A DNA stretch of 64,000 nucleotides from Microcoleus sp. FACHB-68 (GCF_014695715.1 NZ_JACJOT010000015.1:145043-209042); one strand, 5' to 3'; shown: positions 34,672-45,035, counted from the first letter of the stretch. Numbers and translations are program-made. Notes: generated from the letters alone by a model not told the origin.

Positions 34672-35055
34672 TCAGGCGTCTGTGGTTGACACCTCCTGAG
34701 CGAGAGACGCATTCGTGGTGAGGGGTTCGCTGGCAGGTGGCAGCCGGTGCTGGTCTTGCAATTCTGCTTTATAGCGTTCCACATCTTGCTCTAACTCTTG
34801 AATGCGGTTATCTTGTTTGCGAATTTGACGAATATCTTGGCGGGCTACCAGTAGCCGCTGCAAGCGAGTCCACACACCAAAAAGCCAAGCTAAGACGGCT
34901 CCGATCCCCATCGCCAAAATCAGTTCTATGGAAATTGGGGCTTGAAACTGGATACCTTCGATAATCTGAATGGTTGCCGGCTGTGTATTTTCGATGCTGA
35001 ATAAAACCAGCGCTAAGCACAATACGAAGATGATGACGAAGTTGAGCGGTCGCAT
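34672..35055 (-). CDS. LapA family (DUF1049) membrane protein
   Basis: A 127-residue inner-membrane protein. Two hydrophobic helices, about 4-22 (FVIIFVLCLALVLFSIENTQPA) and about 43-65 (ELILAMGIGAVLAWLFGVWT), flank a short beta-type stretch, the typical LapA/DUF1049 pattern. In Escherichia coli, LapA/LapB regulate lipopolysaccharide synthesis, but cyanobacterial members have no known role. A cytoplasmic coiled coil (about 72-105, RQIRKQDNRIQELEQDVERYKAELQ) follows, then a low-complexity tail. No lapB is adjacent. The ATG at 35055 directly precedes the first helix. Confidence 0.8.
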   Translation of the reverse strand: MRPLNFVIIFVLCLALVLFSIENTQPATIQIIEGIQFQAPISIELILAMGIGAVLAWLFGVWTRLQRLLVARQDIRQIRKQDNRIQELEQDVERYKAELQDQHRLPPASEPLTTNASLAQEVSTTDA

Positions 35056-36013
35056 CGATGGACTCCTGCATCTTGGGGTTCATTTGCCCATTTTACGGGG
35101 GCACCGGCACGATTCAGCACTGTGGGGTTGGAGATTTTGCGCGGGAAATCTCTAATAGGGAGATAAATTCTGATTGATGAAACCCTGCAGGTGAATTTTG
35201 GGGCTGGGGTTGGCCGTCTTGTGTGCAGAAATAATTATAAAATTTCCGTTTGATAAGTTAATTATAAATTGGAGAAGGAAATTAATGGACAAACTGGCTG
35301 ATGCAGGATGGAGAGGTTGCCGGCACTGTCAGCATCTCTCGGAGATGGGAAAGATTACCGCTTCTGGCTTTGAAGCGATTGGTGCCGGTTCAGCAGTCGC
35401 CACCCGTTAGGATGATCGCTCTGTGGAAGCGTAGATTTTGCAACAAGACAATTAGCAAATTTAGCCAATACAGACAAATCTTGATAAAGTACCAAAAGCT
35501 GAGGCTTTGGTGGTAGTCGCTTTCCGGAAACTGAAAAATAATTCTGGATTTTTGGCGCGAGTGTTTGCGATTTTGCCATAATCAAGCTATCAGTTAAAAA
35601 GACCGGCAAGAAGCTATTAGTGCAATTTGAGAATGTAACATTTTATATCAAAGACACAGCGGCGCTTGTTCTTTCTATCTAGGGGTTACTTAGTGAGACT
35701 CGGCAGATAAAAATCTCTCATGAGATTTTCCCCTCTCCCCGTCTTTCGTTTTTTCACTACAAAGATGTGGGATGCTCTCTGTGAGGGTTGCTACCGGGCG
35801 AGTTTCGGCTTTTTCCTAGCAAGTTGAGCGCCACGGGCAAGAACTCTGTGAAAATGTGCCGGTGTTTGCTGACAGTAAATGTCCATCTGCTGAGGGCGAA
35901 TTGCTCGATGTTGCCGGTGATTCCCCGCACCTTGTTGATTCTACGGCTTTCTTAACAAGATGTTGGCGCTACAATTTTATATTTAAGCCACTACCTTTAA
36001 GGATAACCCTACG
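35056..36013. other. Long divergent intergenic region
   Basis: A 958-bp gap between the LapA-like gene and the kinase giant. A 41-codon ORF at 35285-35410 (plus) has a good GGAGAAGG ribosome-binding site but no recognisable sequence. The rest is AT-rich with no repeats or clear terminators. AAGGA precedes the kinase ATG at 36014. The region could hold a decayed gene; I could not identify one. Confidence 0.4.
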
Positions 36014-39000
36014 ATGCTTACTATCCCTGGTTACCAAATTCTCGCTTTAATTTATGAAAGTGCCAATTCCCTAGTTTATCGGGGACGCCGTGAGCATGAT
36101 AATCAACCTGTTATCTTGAAGCTGCTCAAACACGAGTATCCCTCCGCAGCAGAACTTGCCAGATATGAGCAGGAATATGAAATTACTCGGTCTTTAAATT
36201 TAGAAGGCGTTGTCAAAGCTTATGATTTGCTAAAGTATCAAAATACTTCAGTTATGGTTTTAGAGGATTTTGGCGGCGAGTCTTTAAGAACTTTAATGGC
36301 TTCGCAAAGGTTTACACTTTTAGGATTTTTGACTTTGGCTGTTAAAGTTGCCAAAAGTCTGGGAAATCTTCACGCTGTTAATATTATACACAAAGATATC
36401 AATCCTTCTAATATTAGTTTTAATCCCGCAACCGAGCAATTAAAAATCATCGATTTTAGTATTTCCACTGTCTTATCCCGCGAAAGTACGGCGATTAAAA
36501 ATCCGAGCGTCTTAGAAGGAACGCTGGCTTATATGTCGCCGGAACAGACCGGCAGAATGAACCGAAGTTTAGATTATCGAACTGATTTTTATTCTTTGGG
36601 GGCTACTTTTTATGAGTTACTAACCCATCAATTGCCGTTTATTGCAACGGATGCAATGGAGTTGGTACACTGTCACATTGCTAAACAGCCGGTGCCTCCC
36701 CATGTGATCAATCCAGAAATTCCTAAGGTTTTGTCTGATATTGTGATGAAACTGTTAGCAAAAACGGCTGATAAGCGATACCAAAGTGCTTGGGGATTAA
36801 TTGCTGATTTAGAGGAATGTCTGACTCAATTACAGGATAAGGGGACGATTTCGGAATTTCCGATTGGTCGTCAAGATATTTCTGATAAGTTTCAAATTCC
36901 GTCAAAGCTTTATGGCAGAGAGCGAGAAATTGAAACGCTTTTAATGGCTTTTGAGCGGGTTTATGCCGGCACGACTGAATTGATGTTGGTTTCGGGTTAT
37001 TCAGGGATTGGGAAGTCAGCGCTGGTACAAGTTCTTTATAAACCGATTACCAGACGTAAGGGTTATTTTATCGCTGGAAAATTTGACCAATTTCAGCGTA
37101 ATATTCCCTACTCGGCTGTCGTCAGTGCTTTTTCTGAATTAGTGCGGCAACTCTTAACAGAAAGTGAAGTGCAGTTGAATCGTTGGCGGGAAAAACTTTT
37201 GGCTGCTTTTGGCCCGAATGGTCAAATTATTATTGATGTTATTCCCGAAGTAGAATTGATTGTGGGTTCTCAGCCGGCTATTGCGGAATTAGGGCCTACA
37301 GAGTCTCAAAATCGCTTTAATTTAGTTTTTCAAAACTTTATTCAGGTGTTTTGTTCGAGGGAACATCCACTCGTTATCTTTTTAGATGATTTGCAATGGG
37401 CGGACTCTGCAACACTCAAATTAATTGAGTTAATGCTGATGGATGAGGGGACGCAATATCTGTTTGTGATTGGGGCATATCGAGATAATGAAGTAAGTCC
37501 GACTCATCCATTAATGATGACCCTAGACACGCTACGCCATGAAGAAGCGGTTATCAACCAACTTAGCTTAGAACCTTTGAACCTTGAGCAGATCAGCTTA
37601 CTCATTGCTGAGACTTTGCACAGTAACGAACAAGCCGTCAAACCGTTAGCAGAATTGGTTGTGCGTAAAACCCAAGGCAACCCGTTTTTTGTTAGTGAAT
37701 TTCTGAAAACTTTATATCAAGAAAATCTTCTCACTTTTAATCCTCCTTCCCCTGTGAGTAAAGGGGGATGGCAGTGGAATATGGATAAAATTGAAGCACT
37801 TGCTATCACAGACAATGTGGTGGAGTTGATGATTTGGAAGTTAAAGAAACTGCCAGATTCAACGCAACAAGTTTTACGTTTAGTGGCTTGTTTGGGCAAC
37901 CAATTTGATTTGAACACACTGTCCTTAATTCATAAAAAAGAAGCATCAGAAACGTTTAAAGACCTTTGGCCGGCAGTTCAGGAAGGATTAATATTACCCG
38001 CTTCAGAATTAGAAAATACGGATCTTGATTTAATTAATTATCCGCTTTTAATCCTTAATTATAAGTTTTTGCATGACCGAGTGCAACAGGCGGCCTATTC
38101 ACTGATTGATGAATCAAATAAAAAAGTGGTTCATTTGGAAATTGGCCGGCTGTTACTGGCAAATACTCCTGCCGAGTACCGAACAGAAAGAATCTTTGAG
38201 TTAGTTGATCATCTGAATGTAGCGAGATCATTAATTGCAGATGAGCAAGAACAGATTGAATTGGCTGTATTGAATTTAGAAGCCGCCCGAAAAGCCAAAG
38301 ATGCAACTGCTTACGTTTCTGCTCAACAGTATTTGACAGCAGGAATGGAAAGCTTAAGCGAAGCGATTTGGGAGTCGCATTACGATCTGGCTTTTGCTTT
38401 GCATAAAGAACGGGCAGATATTGAGTATTTAAATGGCAACTTTGAAGAATCAGAAAGATTTATCAATTTAACCTTAGAAAATACTCATTCAGCTTTAGAA
38501 AAGGCAGAAATATACAATTTGCTGATTGTGCAATATACGCTACGGGCTAAATATGAGGAGGGCGCGACAGCAGCGAAAAAGGCATTAGCTTTGCTTGGTA
38601 TTGAATTGCCGGCAGATAATTTAGAAACGGCGATTGGCGGGGAAATTGCAGCCGCGAAAGAAAGTGTAGCAAATAAAAACATTGCTTCTTTAGTCGATGC
38701 ACCGGAGATGACGTTACCGGACAAAAGAATTGCTATAAAATTAATCAGCAACGCGTTAACATCTTTTTACCTGACTAATCTTGAATTCTGGACTTTAAGC
38801 TTGCTAAAAGCCGTAAATATGTCGTTTCAATACGGAAACGCTCCAGAATCATGTCTTTGTTATTCTAGCTATGGAATGCTTTTAATTGGATTTTTTGGAG
38901 ATTATAAATCAGCTTATGAGTTTGGGAACTTAGGGCGAAAATTGAGTGAAAAGTGGAGTACCACGGATCTGAGATGTAAAGTTTTAGCAACCTTTGGTAA

Positions 39001-41425
39001 TGCAGTTAATTACTGGTTTAAGCATATAAAAGAGGCAAACCCGATTAATAATGAAGGCTATCAAGCAGCGTTGAATTCTGGATGTCTGGAGTACGCCGGC
39101 TACTTACTCCATAACAAAATCGTAAATTTATTTATGGAAGGAAGCAATATTGCCCAAATCTTGACCGAAATTCCCAAATATTTGCAGTTTGCCCAAAAAA
39201 CAAAAAATCAACTGTCAACTGATACGCTAATCGGAATGCAACTGTTGATGATGAAGTTGACTAAACTTGCTCAAGAGGAAGCTGCTTCTGCCTCAGATGA
39301 AATGAGTGAGGTTAGCTATTTAGAAGATTGCCAGCAACGGAGCAACTTTTTATCCCTAGCTATTTATAAAATTTATAAGTTACAAATTCTCTACCTTTAC
39401 GATCATCTCGATGAAGCTGTAAAAATTGTTTCGGAAACCGAAAAGCTCATTCCTTTTACAGGAGGGATGGCTGTCGCTACAGACTATAATTTTTACTCGT
39501 CACTCATTTTAATCGCTGCAGGCTCAAAAGAGTCTGAAGACGAGCAAAAACAATACTGGCAAAAATTAGAAGCCAATCAACAACAAATGAAAACTTGGGC
39601 AGAAAACTGTCCTGAGAACTTTCTGCACAAATATCTTTTAGTGGAAGCAGAAATCGCCCGAATTTCTGGGAAAGCAGAAGAGGCGATAGATTTGTACGAT
39701 CAGGCAATTGAATCAGCCTTAGAAAATCAGTTTACCCAAAATGAAGCCTTAGCCAATGAACTGGCAGCAAAATTCTGGTTAGCAAAAGGTAAAGAAAAGA
39801 TTGCCAAAATTTATATGACTGAAGCGCATTATGGCTATCAGCGTTGGGGGGCAAAACGCAAGGTTGAAGATTTAGAAACTAAATATAGTCAGTTGCTAAC
39901 CAAAACGCCGGCTAAAAATCGGATGCGTGATACCGCCAACAGCAAGCTAGATGCAACGATTCACACGACAACCGGCGGCAATTCGGAATCTCTAGATTTA
40001 GTAACCGTCATGAAAGCTTCCCAAGCAATTTCTGGGGAAATTGTGCTAGATAAGTTGCTGGCAAAATTGATGAAAATTCTCATCGAGAATGCCGGCGCAC
40101 AAAAAGGCTTGTTGGTTTTGCCAAAAGATGGAAAATTGATCGTTGTAGCAGAAGCCTCTGTCACGCAAGATGAGGTGGTGATGCAGAAATCTAACTTGGT
40201 TGAGTCTAGTCAAGATTTGCCGGTGTCGGTGATTAATTATGTCGAGCGCACTCGCTCTGATATGGTTTTAAGTAATGCTGCCGGCGAAGGACGATTTACG
40301 AGTGATCCCTATATAGCTAAGCGGCAACTGAAATCAGTTTTGTGCAGTCCGATTATCAATCAAGGGCAACTGATCGGCATTCTTTATTTAGAGAACAATT
40401 TAACCTCCGGCGCGTTTACGCCGGAGAGACTGGAAGTTCTAAGACTGCTTTCTTCCCAGGCTGCTGTGTCCTTAGAAAATGCTTTACTTTACGCTTCAGT
40501 AGAGCAAAAAGTCTCAGATAGGACACAAGAATTAAACGAAAAAAATGTTCGTCTCGAACAAACTCTTCACGAACTAAAACGCACCCAAACCAAACTGATT
40601 CAAAGCGAAAAAATGTCGAGTTTGGGGCAAATGGTTGCCGGTGTTGCCCATGAAATTAATAACCCGGTTAGTTTCATCTATGGCAATCTCACGCCGGCAA
40701 GCGAATATGTTCAAAGTTTGCTTTCTGTTATTCATCTCTACCAGCAGCACTATCCCACACCGGCAGCGGAAATTTGTGAGGAGATAGAAAACATTGATCT
40801 CGAATTTGTGGTAGAGGATCTGCAAAAACTTTTAGATTCAATGAAAGTGGGTGCTGAACGCATCCGCAAAATTGTCCTGAGTTTGCGAAATTTCTCGCGG
40901 CTGGATGAAGCGGATATGAAGCCGGTTGATATCCATCAAGGAATTGAATCTACCTTGCTTATTTTGCAACCTCGACTAAGAAAAGAAGGGGGGCGTTCTG
41001 GAATTGAAATTATTAAAGAATATGGCAAGCTGCCTCTGATTACCTGCTATGCCAGTCAAATGAATCAGGTATTTATGAATATCCTAAGCAATGCGATTGA
41101 TGCTTTAGAGTCATTCGTTCCGCGTTCAGAATCCTTGGAAAATGAGCGAGATGGAAAAACCATTTATATTCGCACTGAAGCAAGTTCTACCGGCTTTGCG
41201 ACAATTCGGATTTCTGACAATGGCCCAGGTCTGACAGAAGATGTGATTCGGAAGATATTCGATCCCTTCTTTACCACAAAGCCGGTGGGTTCCGGCACCG
41301 GCTTAGGACTATCCATTAGTTATCAAATTGTTGTAGACTCTCACCAAGGGCAGCTCAACTGTATTAGCACCCCCGGTAAAGGTGCAGAGTTTGTGATTTC
41401 AATTCCCATCAAACCGCAAAAATAA
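36014..41425 (+). CDS. Ser/Thr kinase-AAA ATPase-GAF-histidine kinase (HstK family)
   Basis: A 1803-residue multidomain sensor typical of filamentous cyanobacteria. Order: protein-kinase domain about 1-265 (Lys36 in VILKLLKH; catalytic loop HKDINPSN near 125; metal-binding motif reads DFS instead of DFG), AAA_16 ATPase about 295-480 (Walker A SGIGKSAL near 330, Walker B VIFLDDLQWAD), helical TPR-like region to about 1310, GAF about 1345-1505, coiled coil, then a histidine kinase with His1546 (GVAHEINNPV), DNGPGL and GTGLGL. The HxD loop lacks the usual Arg, normal for this family. Gly to Ser after the Mg-binding Asp is a further change, and kinase activity is uncertain. Input may come through GAF or the helical region; ligands are unknown. 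AAGGA lies upstream of the ATG. Confidence 0.92.
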   Translation: MLTIPGYQILALIYESANSLVYRGRREHDNQPVILKLLKHEYPSAAELARYEQEYEITRSLNLEGVVKAYDLLKYQNTSVMVLEDFGGESLRTLMASQRFTLLGFLTLAVKVAKSLGNLHAVNIIHKDINPSNISFNPATEQLKIIDFSISTVLSRESTAIKNPSVLEGTLAYMSPEQTGRMNRSLDYRTDFYSLGATFYELLTHQLPFIATDAMELVHCHIAKQPVPPHVINPEIPKVLSDIVMKLLAKTADKRYQSAWGLIADLEECLTQLQDKGTISEFPIGRQDISDKFQIPSKLYGREREIETLLMAFERVYAGTTELMLVSGYSGIGKSALVQVLYKPITRRKGYFIAGKFDQFQRNIPYSAVVSAFSELVRQLLTESEVQLNRWREKLLAAFGPNGQIIIDVIPEVELIVGSQPAIAELGPTESQNRFNLVFQNFIQVFCSREHPLVIFLDDLQWADSATLKLIELMLMDEGTQYLFVIGAYRDNEVSPTHPLMMTLDTLRHEEAVINQLSLEPLNLEQISLLIAETLHSNEQAVKPLAELVVRKTQGNPFFVSEFLKTLYQENLLTFNPPSPVSKGGWQWNMDKIEALAITDNVVELMIWKLKKLPDSTQQVLRLVACLGNQFDLNTLSLIHKKEASETFKDLWPAVQEGLILPASELENTDLDLINYPLLILNYKFLHDRVQQAAYSLIDESNKKVVHLEIGRLLLANTPAEYRTERIFELVDHLNVARSLIADEQEQIELAVLNLEAARKAKDATAYVSAQQYLTAGMESLSEAIWESHYDLAFALHKERADIEYLNGNFEESERFINLTLENTHSALEKAEIYNLLIVQYTLRAKYEEGATAAKKALALLGIELPADNLETAIGGEIAAAKESVANKNIASLVDAPEMTLPDKRIAIKLISNALTSFYLTNLEFWTLSLLKAVNMSFQYGNAPESCLCYSSYGMLLIGFFGDYKSAYEFGNLGRKLSEKWSTTDLRCKVLATFGNAVNYWFKHIKEANPINNEGYQAALNSGCLEYAGYLLHNKIVNLFMEGSNIAQILTEIPKYLQFAQKTKNQLSTDTLIGMQLLMMKLTKLAQEEAASASDEMSEVSYLEDCQQRSNFLSLAIYKIYKLQILYLYDHLDEAVKIVSETEKLIPFTGGMAVATDYNFYSSLILIAAGSKESEDEQKQYWQKLEANQQQMKTWAENCPENFLHKYLLVEAEIARISGKAEEAIDLYDQAIESALENQFTQNEALANELAAKFWLAKGKEKIAKIYMTEAHYGYQRWGAKRKVEDLETKYSQLLTKTPAKNRMRDTANSKLDATIHTTTGGNSESLDLVTVMKASQAISGEIVLDKLLAKLMKILIENAGAQKGLLVLPKDGKLIVVAEASVTQDEVVMQKSNLVESSQDLPVSVINYVERTRSDMVLSNAAGEGRFTSDPYIAKRQLKSVLCSPIINQGQLIGILYLENNLTSGAFTPERLEVLRLLSSQAAVSLENALLYASVEQKVSDRTQELNEKNVRLEQTLHELKRTQTKLIQSEKMSSLGQMVAGVAHEINNPVSFIYGNLTPASEYVQSLLSVIHLYQQHYPTPAAEICEEIENIDLEFVVEDLQKLLDSMKVGAERIRKIVLSLRNFSRLDEADMKPVDIHQGIESTLLILQPRLRKEGGRSGIEIIKEYGKLPLITCYASQMNQVFMNILSNAIDALESFVPRSESLENERDGKTIYIRTEASSTGFATIRISDNGPGLTEDVIRKIFDPFFTTKPVGSGTGLGLSISYQIVVDSHQGQLNCISTPGKGAEFVISIPIKPQK

Positions 41426-41431
41426 TAAAGC

Positions 41432-41471
41432 GGAAGGATAAAACTTGTTTCTGCAACGGTTTTATCCTTCC
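41432..41471. terminator. Bidirectional terminator, kinase giant / DUF3153 gene
   Basis: A perfect 13-bp inverted repeat, GGAAGGATAAAAC / GTTTTATCCTTCC, with a 14-nt loop, in the 54 bp between convergent genes. Confidence 0.85.
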
Positions 41472-41479
41472 CCGGATTG

Positions 41480-42316
41480 TTAAGCTAACGGTTTAGGTGA
41501 AACAGTGGGTTTCCGCCGGCTGCCAATACCAAGTGCCGGCAGCAATTGATATTTCAAATATCCACCCGCAGCCACTAGCAAAATAATCACAAACGCACCA
41601 ATCCCAATCGGACTCGGCACCCAGAACACAGTTTCCAGATGATTTAACTGACCCGGTTTAAATGCCCAAATTAACTGATTTCCCTGCTCTTCTGGGCTAT
41701 TATCATTCGCAGCCGATTGAATCGTGCGTGCGCCCCAAGGCGTGTTTAAACTAAACTTAACATCGACCAATTCACCCGGACTGACTAAGATATTACCATC
41801 AGAAGAACGCACGCCTAAAGAACGTAAATCCAAGTCATAAATTAACCGATTACGAATCGCAAACAACCAGTTATTTTGATTGACGGTGAGGTGAGATTGA
41901 ATCTCAGGTAACTCAGGCTCAAGCTTAGCCTCTGAGCGAGATTTTTTAGAGTCAACCGGATTAAAAAATTGGTTAAACTTCTCTTCTAGTTCAGCGCCAT
42001 TATTAAAAGGAATGGTGACAATCATTTCTTGCTCAGAAATTCGCTGAGTTCTGCCTCCCAATTGCTGCGATCGCCGCTTAACACTATCTAACCATTGCTG
42101 AACGGTTAAGCTGCTAAAGCTCCTCAGTTGTTCTCCCAACTGAATATGCTGCACAATTTCTCCGTGAGTCTGGCTCTCGAAATTCACCCCGACATCATAC
42201 TCCACACATCCAGATAGCAATAGCGAAGCCAAAAATATCACCCATAAAAGCCGCCACCGGCTCCAGATAGTCCGAATAGTCCGCATTAAAGAAAAACGAG
42301 TGCTTGCTGCTAACAT
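41480..42316 (-). CDS. DUF3153 lipoprotein
   Basis: A 278-residue membrane-anchored protein of DUF3153, a family largely confined to cyanobacteria and plastid-bearing plants, with unknown function. An N-terminal basic stretch and hydrophobic core lead to lipobox LLSGC (Cys near 36), predicting a lipoprotein. A periplasmic or lumenal domain (about 40-225) carries the family pattern VEYDVGVNFESQTHGEIVQHIQLGEQL. A C-terminal transmembrane helix (about 235-258, IGIGAFVIILLVAAGGYL) precedes a basic tail. The ATG at 42316 has AAGGAGG about 11 nt upstream; an ATG ten codons later is possible. It converges with the kinase gene over a strong terminator. Confidence 0.8.
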   Translation of the reverse strand: MLAASTRFSLMRTIRTIWSRWRLLWVIFLASLLLSGCVEYDVGVNFESQTHGEIVQHIQLGEQLRSFSSLTVQQWLDSVKRRSQQLGGRTQRISEQEMIVTIPFNNGAELEEKFNQFFNPVDSKKSRSEAKLEPELPEIQSHLTVNQNNWLFAIRNRLIYDLDLRSLGVRSSDGNILVSPGELVDVKFSLNTPWGARTIQSAANDNSPEEQGNQLIWAFKPGQLNHLETVFWVPSPIGIGAFVIILLVAAGGYLKYQLLPALGIGSRRKPTVSPKPLA

Positions 42317-42854
42317 TGCTGATGTAACCTCCTTTATTTGTGCCGTTTTATATAGATTGTGTGGCCTAATTTTGAATTTATTTTAATTCGCTAAACCCCG
42401 TAAAATCTAAACGATTCGCTTTCGTTTTCCAGGCTTCGCATAAAAATGACTCCCCATCCTCTCTACGAAGAAACACAATCCCTGATCAGTCTTTGGTTTC
42501 TTGGTATTTTAACGATTATTTTCAACCTCAATCAGGGTTTGCCGGCTCCCTAGGTCACAAAACTCAGGGCAATCAAGTCGCGCTGTGGCCCATTTGAACC
42601 CCTAAGCGGCTGCGTTTCGTCAATTCCTGATCGATCTTAGGCTGGATGGTGCTACCGTTACTAGCCCGATGGCAACCGGCTGGGATACAAAATTTGTCCC
42701 TGATGGTGTAGCTGTGAGTTTTTTAGTGGTTAAATAAGTCGAGCTACGAGATAACAAGGACAGGAAGTTAGCTGTCCCCAGGGTGACGCGGGCGTTTTTG
42801 TCTGCCGGATGGTTCTAGTCTGCGATCAAGCAAAAGAGTTGGTGGCTGAAACTC
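42317..42854. other. Divergent intergenic region, nothing recognised
   Basis: A 538-bp gap between the DUF3153 gene and the glycogen debranching gene. Both promoters should lie here. No ORF, repeat or hairpin could be supported. Confidence 0.4.
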
Positions 42855-44954
42855 ATGGATGAGTTGGATACACGGGAATGGCTGCTCACAAATGGTTTAG
42901 GAAGTTTTGCCGGCGGTACGGTGTGTGATGCTCATACCCGCACCTATCACGGTTGGCTAATTGCGGCGCTTGAGCCTCCCAGCCGGCGCACGCTTTTGCT
43001 GTCTCATTTAGAGGCAACCTTAGACGTTGCCGGTCAGATTTTCGGGCTGGGAACGAATTTCTGGGGGGGTGGTGCAGTTTTCCCGTTGGGATTTAACCTG
43101 CTACGTTCTTTTGAAATAGAACCTGTTCCCACCTGGATTTGGGGTCAAGATAACTGGCAGCTAACCAGGCAATTGGTGATGCCTTATGGAAGAAGGGAAG
43201 AGGAGCAGAGAGAGAGAGGAGGAAAGGGGGAGCAGGAATTAAGGAATTCCCTGAGTTCGGCTCAATTTCCCAATTTGCAGCCCGAATTGTGTCACCGGCT
43301 GTTGATTCAATATCACTACACCGGCTCTCAGGTGGCCACACTGAGGCTGCGCCCCTTGATTGCAGATCGTGACTTTCACCACCAGCAATCGGCTGATCCT
43401 GGGTTGCAATTTTGGCAAGAAGCCGGTTCTCGGCAAGTCCGCTTGCAAGCAATTCGCAACGGTGAACCGGGGACGCCTTGGCAACTGCGCTGGAGTGCCG
43501 GCGACTACCAACCACAAGGGTTGTGGTACTGGAATTATCAATATTTAGAGGAAACGCGGCGGGGTTTAGGAGATCGGGAAGACCTTTACAGTACCGGCGA
43601 ACTGAGCGTTTCTTTGCAACCAGGGGATGCTGTGGTTCTGGAAGCAAGGGTGGGATGGCCAGAAGCGCCCCTATCTGACCTCAGCAGCGTAGACTTTGAA
43701 GCGGCAGTGGAAGCTGAGCAGCAGCGGTTGGATCGGCTGTTTGGCCGGCTGTCTCCACCCGATGCCGGTGAGCCGGTTTGGCGGCAAATGCTCAAGGCAA
43801 GTGATCAATTTATTGTTTACAGAAGTTCGATTGACGGGCCAACGGTGATTGCCGGCTATCCCTGGTTTAATGACTGGGGCCGGGATACGCTGATCGCGTT
43901 GCCTGGATTGGCTTTGGCGACGGGTCGTTTTGACATTGCTCGCGGGTTGCTGGAAACGTTTGCCCGTTACTGCCAGCAAGGGTTGATTCCCAATGCTTTC
44001 CCGGATGCCGGGGGTGAGCCGTTTTATAACAGTTTGGATGCAACCTTGTGGTGGGTTGAGACGCTGGGGCTGTATTTGGAAGCGAGTCAGGATTGGGATT
44101 TCTTGAACTTTGCCTATCCTGTAGTGCGGCAGATTTACAAGGCTTTTACCGCCGGCACCCGTTATAACATTCAGGTGGATGCGTCGGATGGGTTGGTGAC
44201 GTGGGACGCTGCCGGTGTGGCCCTGACTTGGATGGATGCGGTGATTGATGGGCTGCCGGTGACGCCGCGCCGAGGCAAGCCGGTGGAAATTAATGCCCTT
44301 TGGTATTCCGCATTGTGTTGGGCGAGTCAGTGGGCTGAGCGATTGGCAAGGGATGCCGGTGAGCGCTCTGGGAACTATCAAAATCAGGTTCGCAATTACT
44401 CACAAAAAGCGGCAATTGTCAAAGCATCTCTGTCGAAGTTTTGGAATTCGCAACAGGGTTATCTTTACGACACGCTGGAACCGGATGGGCGTGCCGATCC
44501 CCGAATTCGCCCGAATGCCGTGCTAGCGCTTTCACTGCATCATTGCGCGTTCTCTGAGGGGCAAGGGCGTCGGGTGTTGCAAGTGGCGCGAGATCGGCTG
44601 CTGACGCCCTATGGTTTGCGGAGTCTTGATCCGGGCGATCCTGGGTATATTGGTGGTTATGCCGGTGATCGGTGGCATCGAGATCGCGCCTATCACCAAG
44701 GTACGGTTTGGAGTTGGTTAATTGGCCCCTATATCCGGGCATGGCAGCGGTTTTATCCGAATGAGCCGGTTGCTTTTGATTGGATGCCGGTGTTAGAACA
44801 CTTCCAGCATCAAGCTTGTTTTGGCTCGATTTCCGAAATTTTTGATGGCGATGCGCCTCACGCACCCCAAGGCGCAATCGCTCAAGCCTGGTCTGTGGCA
44901 GAAATTCTGCGTCACTTTGCTGATAGTCAAACCTATAACAACTCAGGAGGGTAG
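42855..44954 (+). CDS. Glycogen debranching enzyme family protein
   Basis: A 699-residue amylo-alpha-1,6-glucosidase-type protein. The N-terminal domain begins EWLLTNGLGSFAGGTV (about 7-22) and has HTRTYHGWL, both characteristic of the bacterial/archaeal debranching family. The C-terminal (alpha/alpha)6 domain contains YPWFNDWGRDTLIALPGL near 335-352 with catalytic-site acids, PNAFPDAGGEPFYNSLDATLWWVE and a late HQGTVWSWLIGPYI. It should act on alpha-1,6 branch stubs of glycogen or related glucans in the cytoplasm. A very charged purine-rich stretch (REEEQRERGGKGEQE, about 115-130) seems inserted in the N-terminal domain. The ATG at 42855 fits the family start. It is monocistronic. Confidence 0.88.
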   Translation: MDELDTREWLLTNGLGSFAGGTVCDAHTRTYHGWLIAALEPPSRRTLLLSHLEATLDVAGQIFGLGTNFWGGGAVFPLGFNLLRSFEIEPVPTWIWGQDNWQLTRQLVMPYGRREEEQRERGGKGEQELRNSLSSAQFPNLQPELCHRLLIQYHYTGSQVATLRLRPLIADRDFHHQQSADPGLQFWQEAGSRQVRLQAIRNGEPGTPWQLRWSAGDYQPQGLWYWNYQYLEETRRGLGDREDLYSTGELSVSLQPGDAVVLEARVGWPEAPLSDLSSVDFEAAVEAEQQRLDRLFGRLSPPDAGEPVWRQMLKASDQFIVYRSSIDGPTVIAGYPWFNDWGRDTLIALPGLALATGRFDIARGLLETFARYCQQGLIPNAFPDAGGEPFYNSLDATLWWVETLGLYLEASQDWDFLNFAYPVVRQIYKAFTAGTRYNIQVDASDGLVTWDAAGVALTWMDAVIDGLPVTPRRGKPVEINALWYSALCWASQWAERLARDAGERSGNYQNQVRNYSQKAAIVKASLSKFWNSQQGYLYDTLEPDGRADPRIRPNAVLALSLHHCAFSEGQGRRVLQVARDRLLTPYGLRSLDPGDPGYIGGYAGDRWHRDRAYHQGTVWSWLIGPYIRAWQRFYPNEPVAFDWMPVLEHFQHQACFGSISEIFDGDAPHAPQGAIAQAWSVAEILRHFADSQTYNNSGG

Positions 44955-45035
44955 CCGATTGGCTCGTGGGAGAGTCAATTTGTTATCAGAATTCCTGAGT
45001 GTTTGTAGGGGGATTCTACGACAAAATAACAAGTT

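Noticed and set aside
43671..44381. 236-codon ORF antisense to the glycogen debranching gene
   Set aside because: The plus-strand frame has strong family motifs; the antisense frame has no recognisable domain and arises from GC-rich codon use.
44965..44985. TTGGCTCGTGGGA after the debranching gene as a left attachment site copied from the tRNA 3' end
   Set aside because: Only a run of six or seven bases matches TGGCTCAAGCGGGAT; a real att repeat would be longer.
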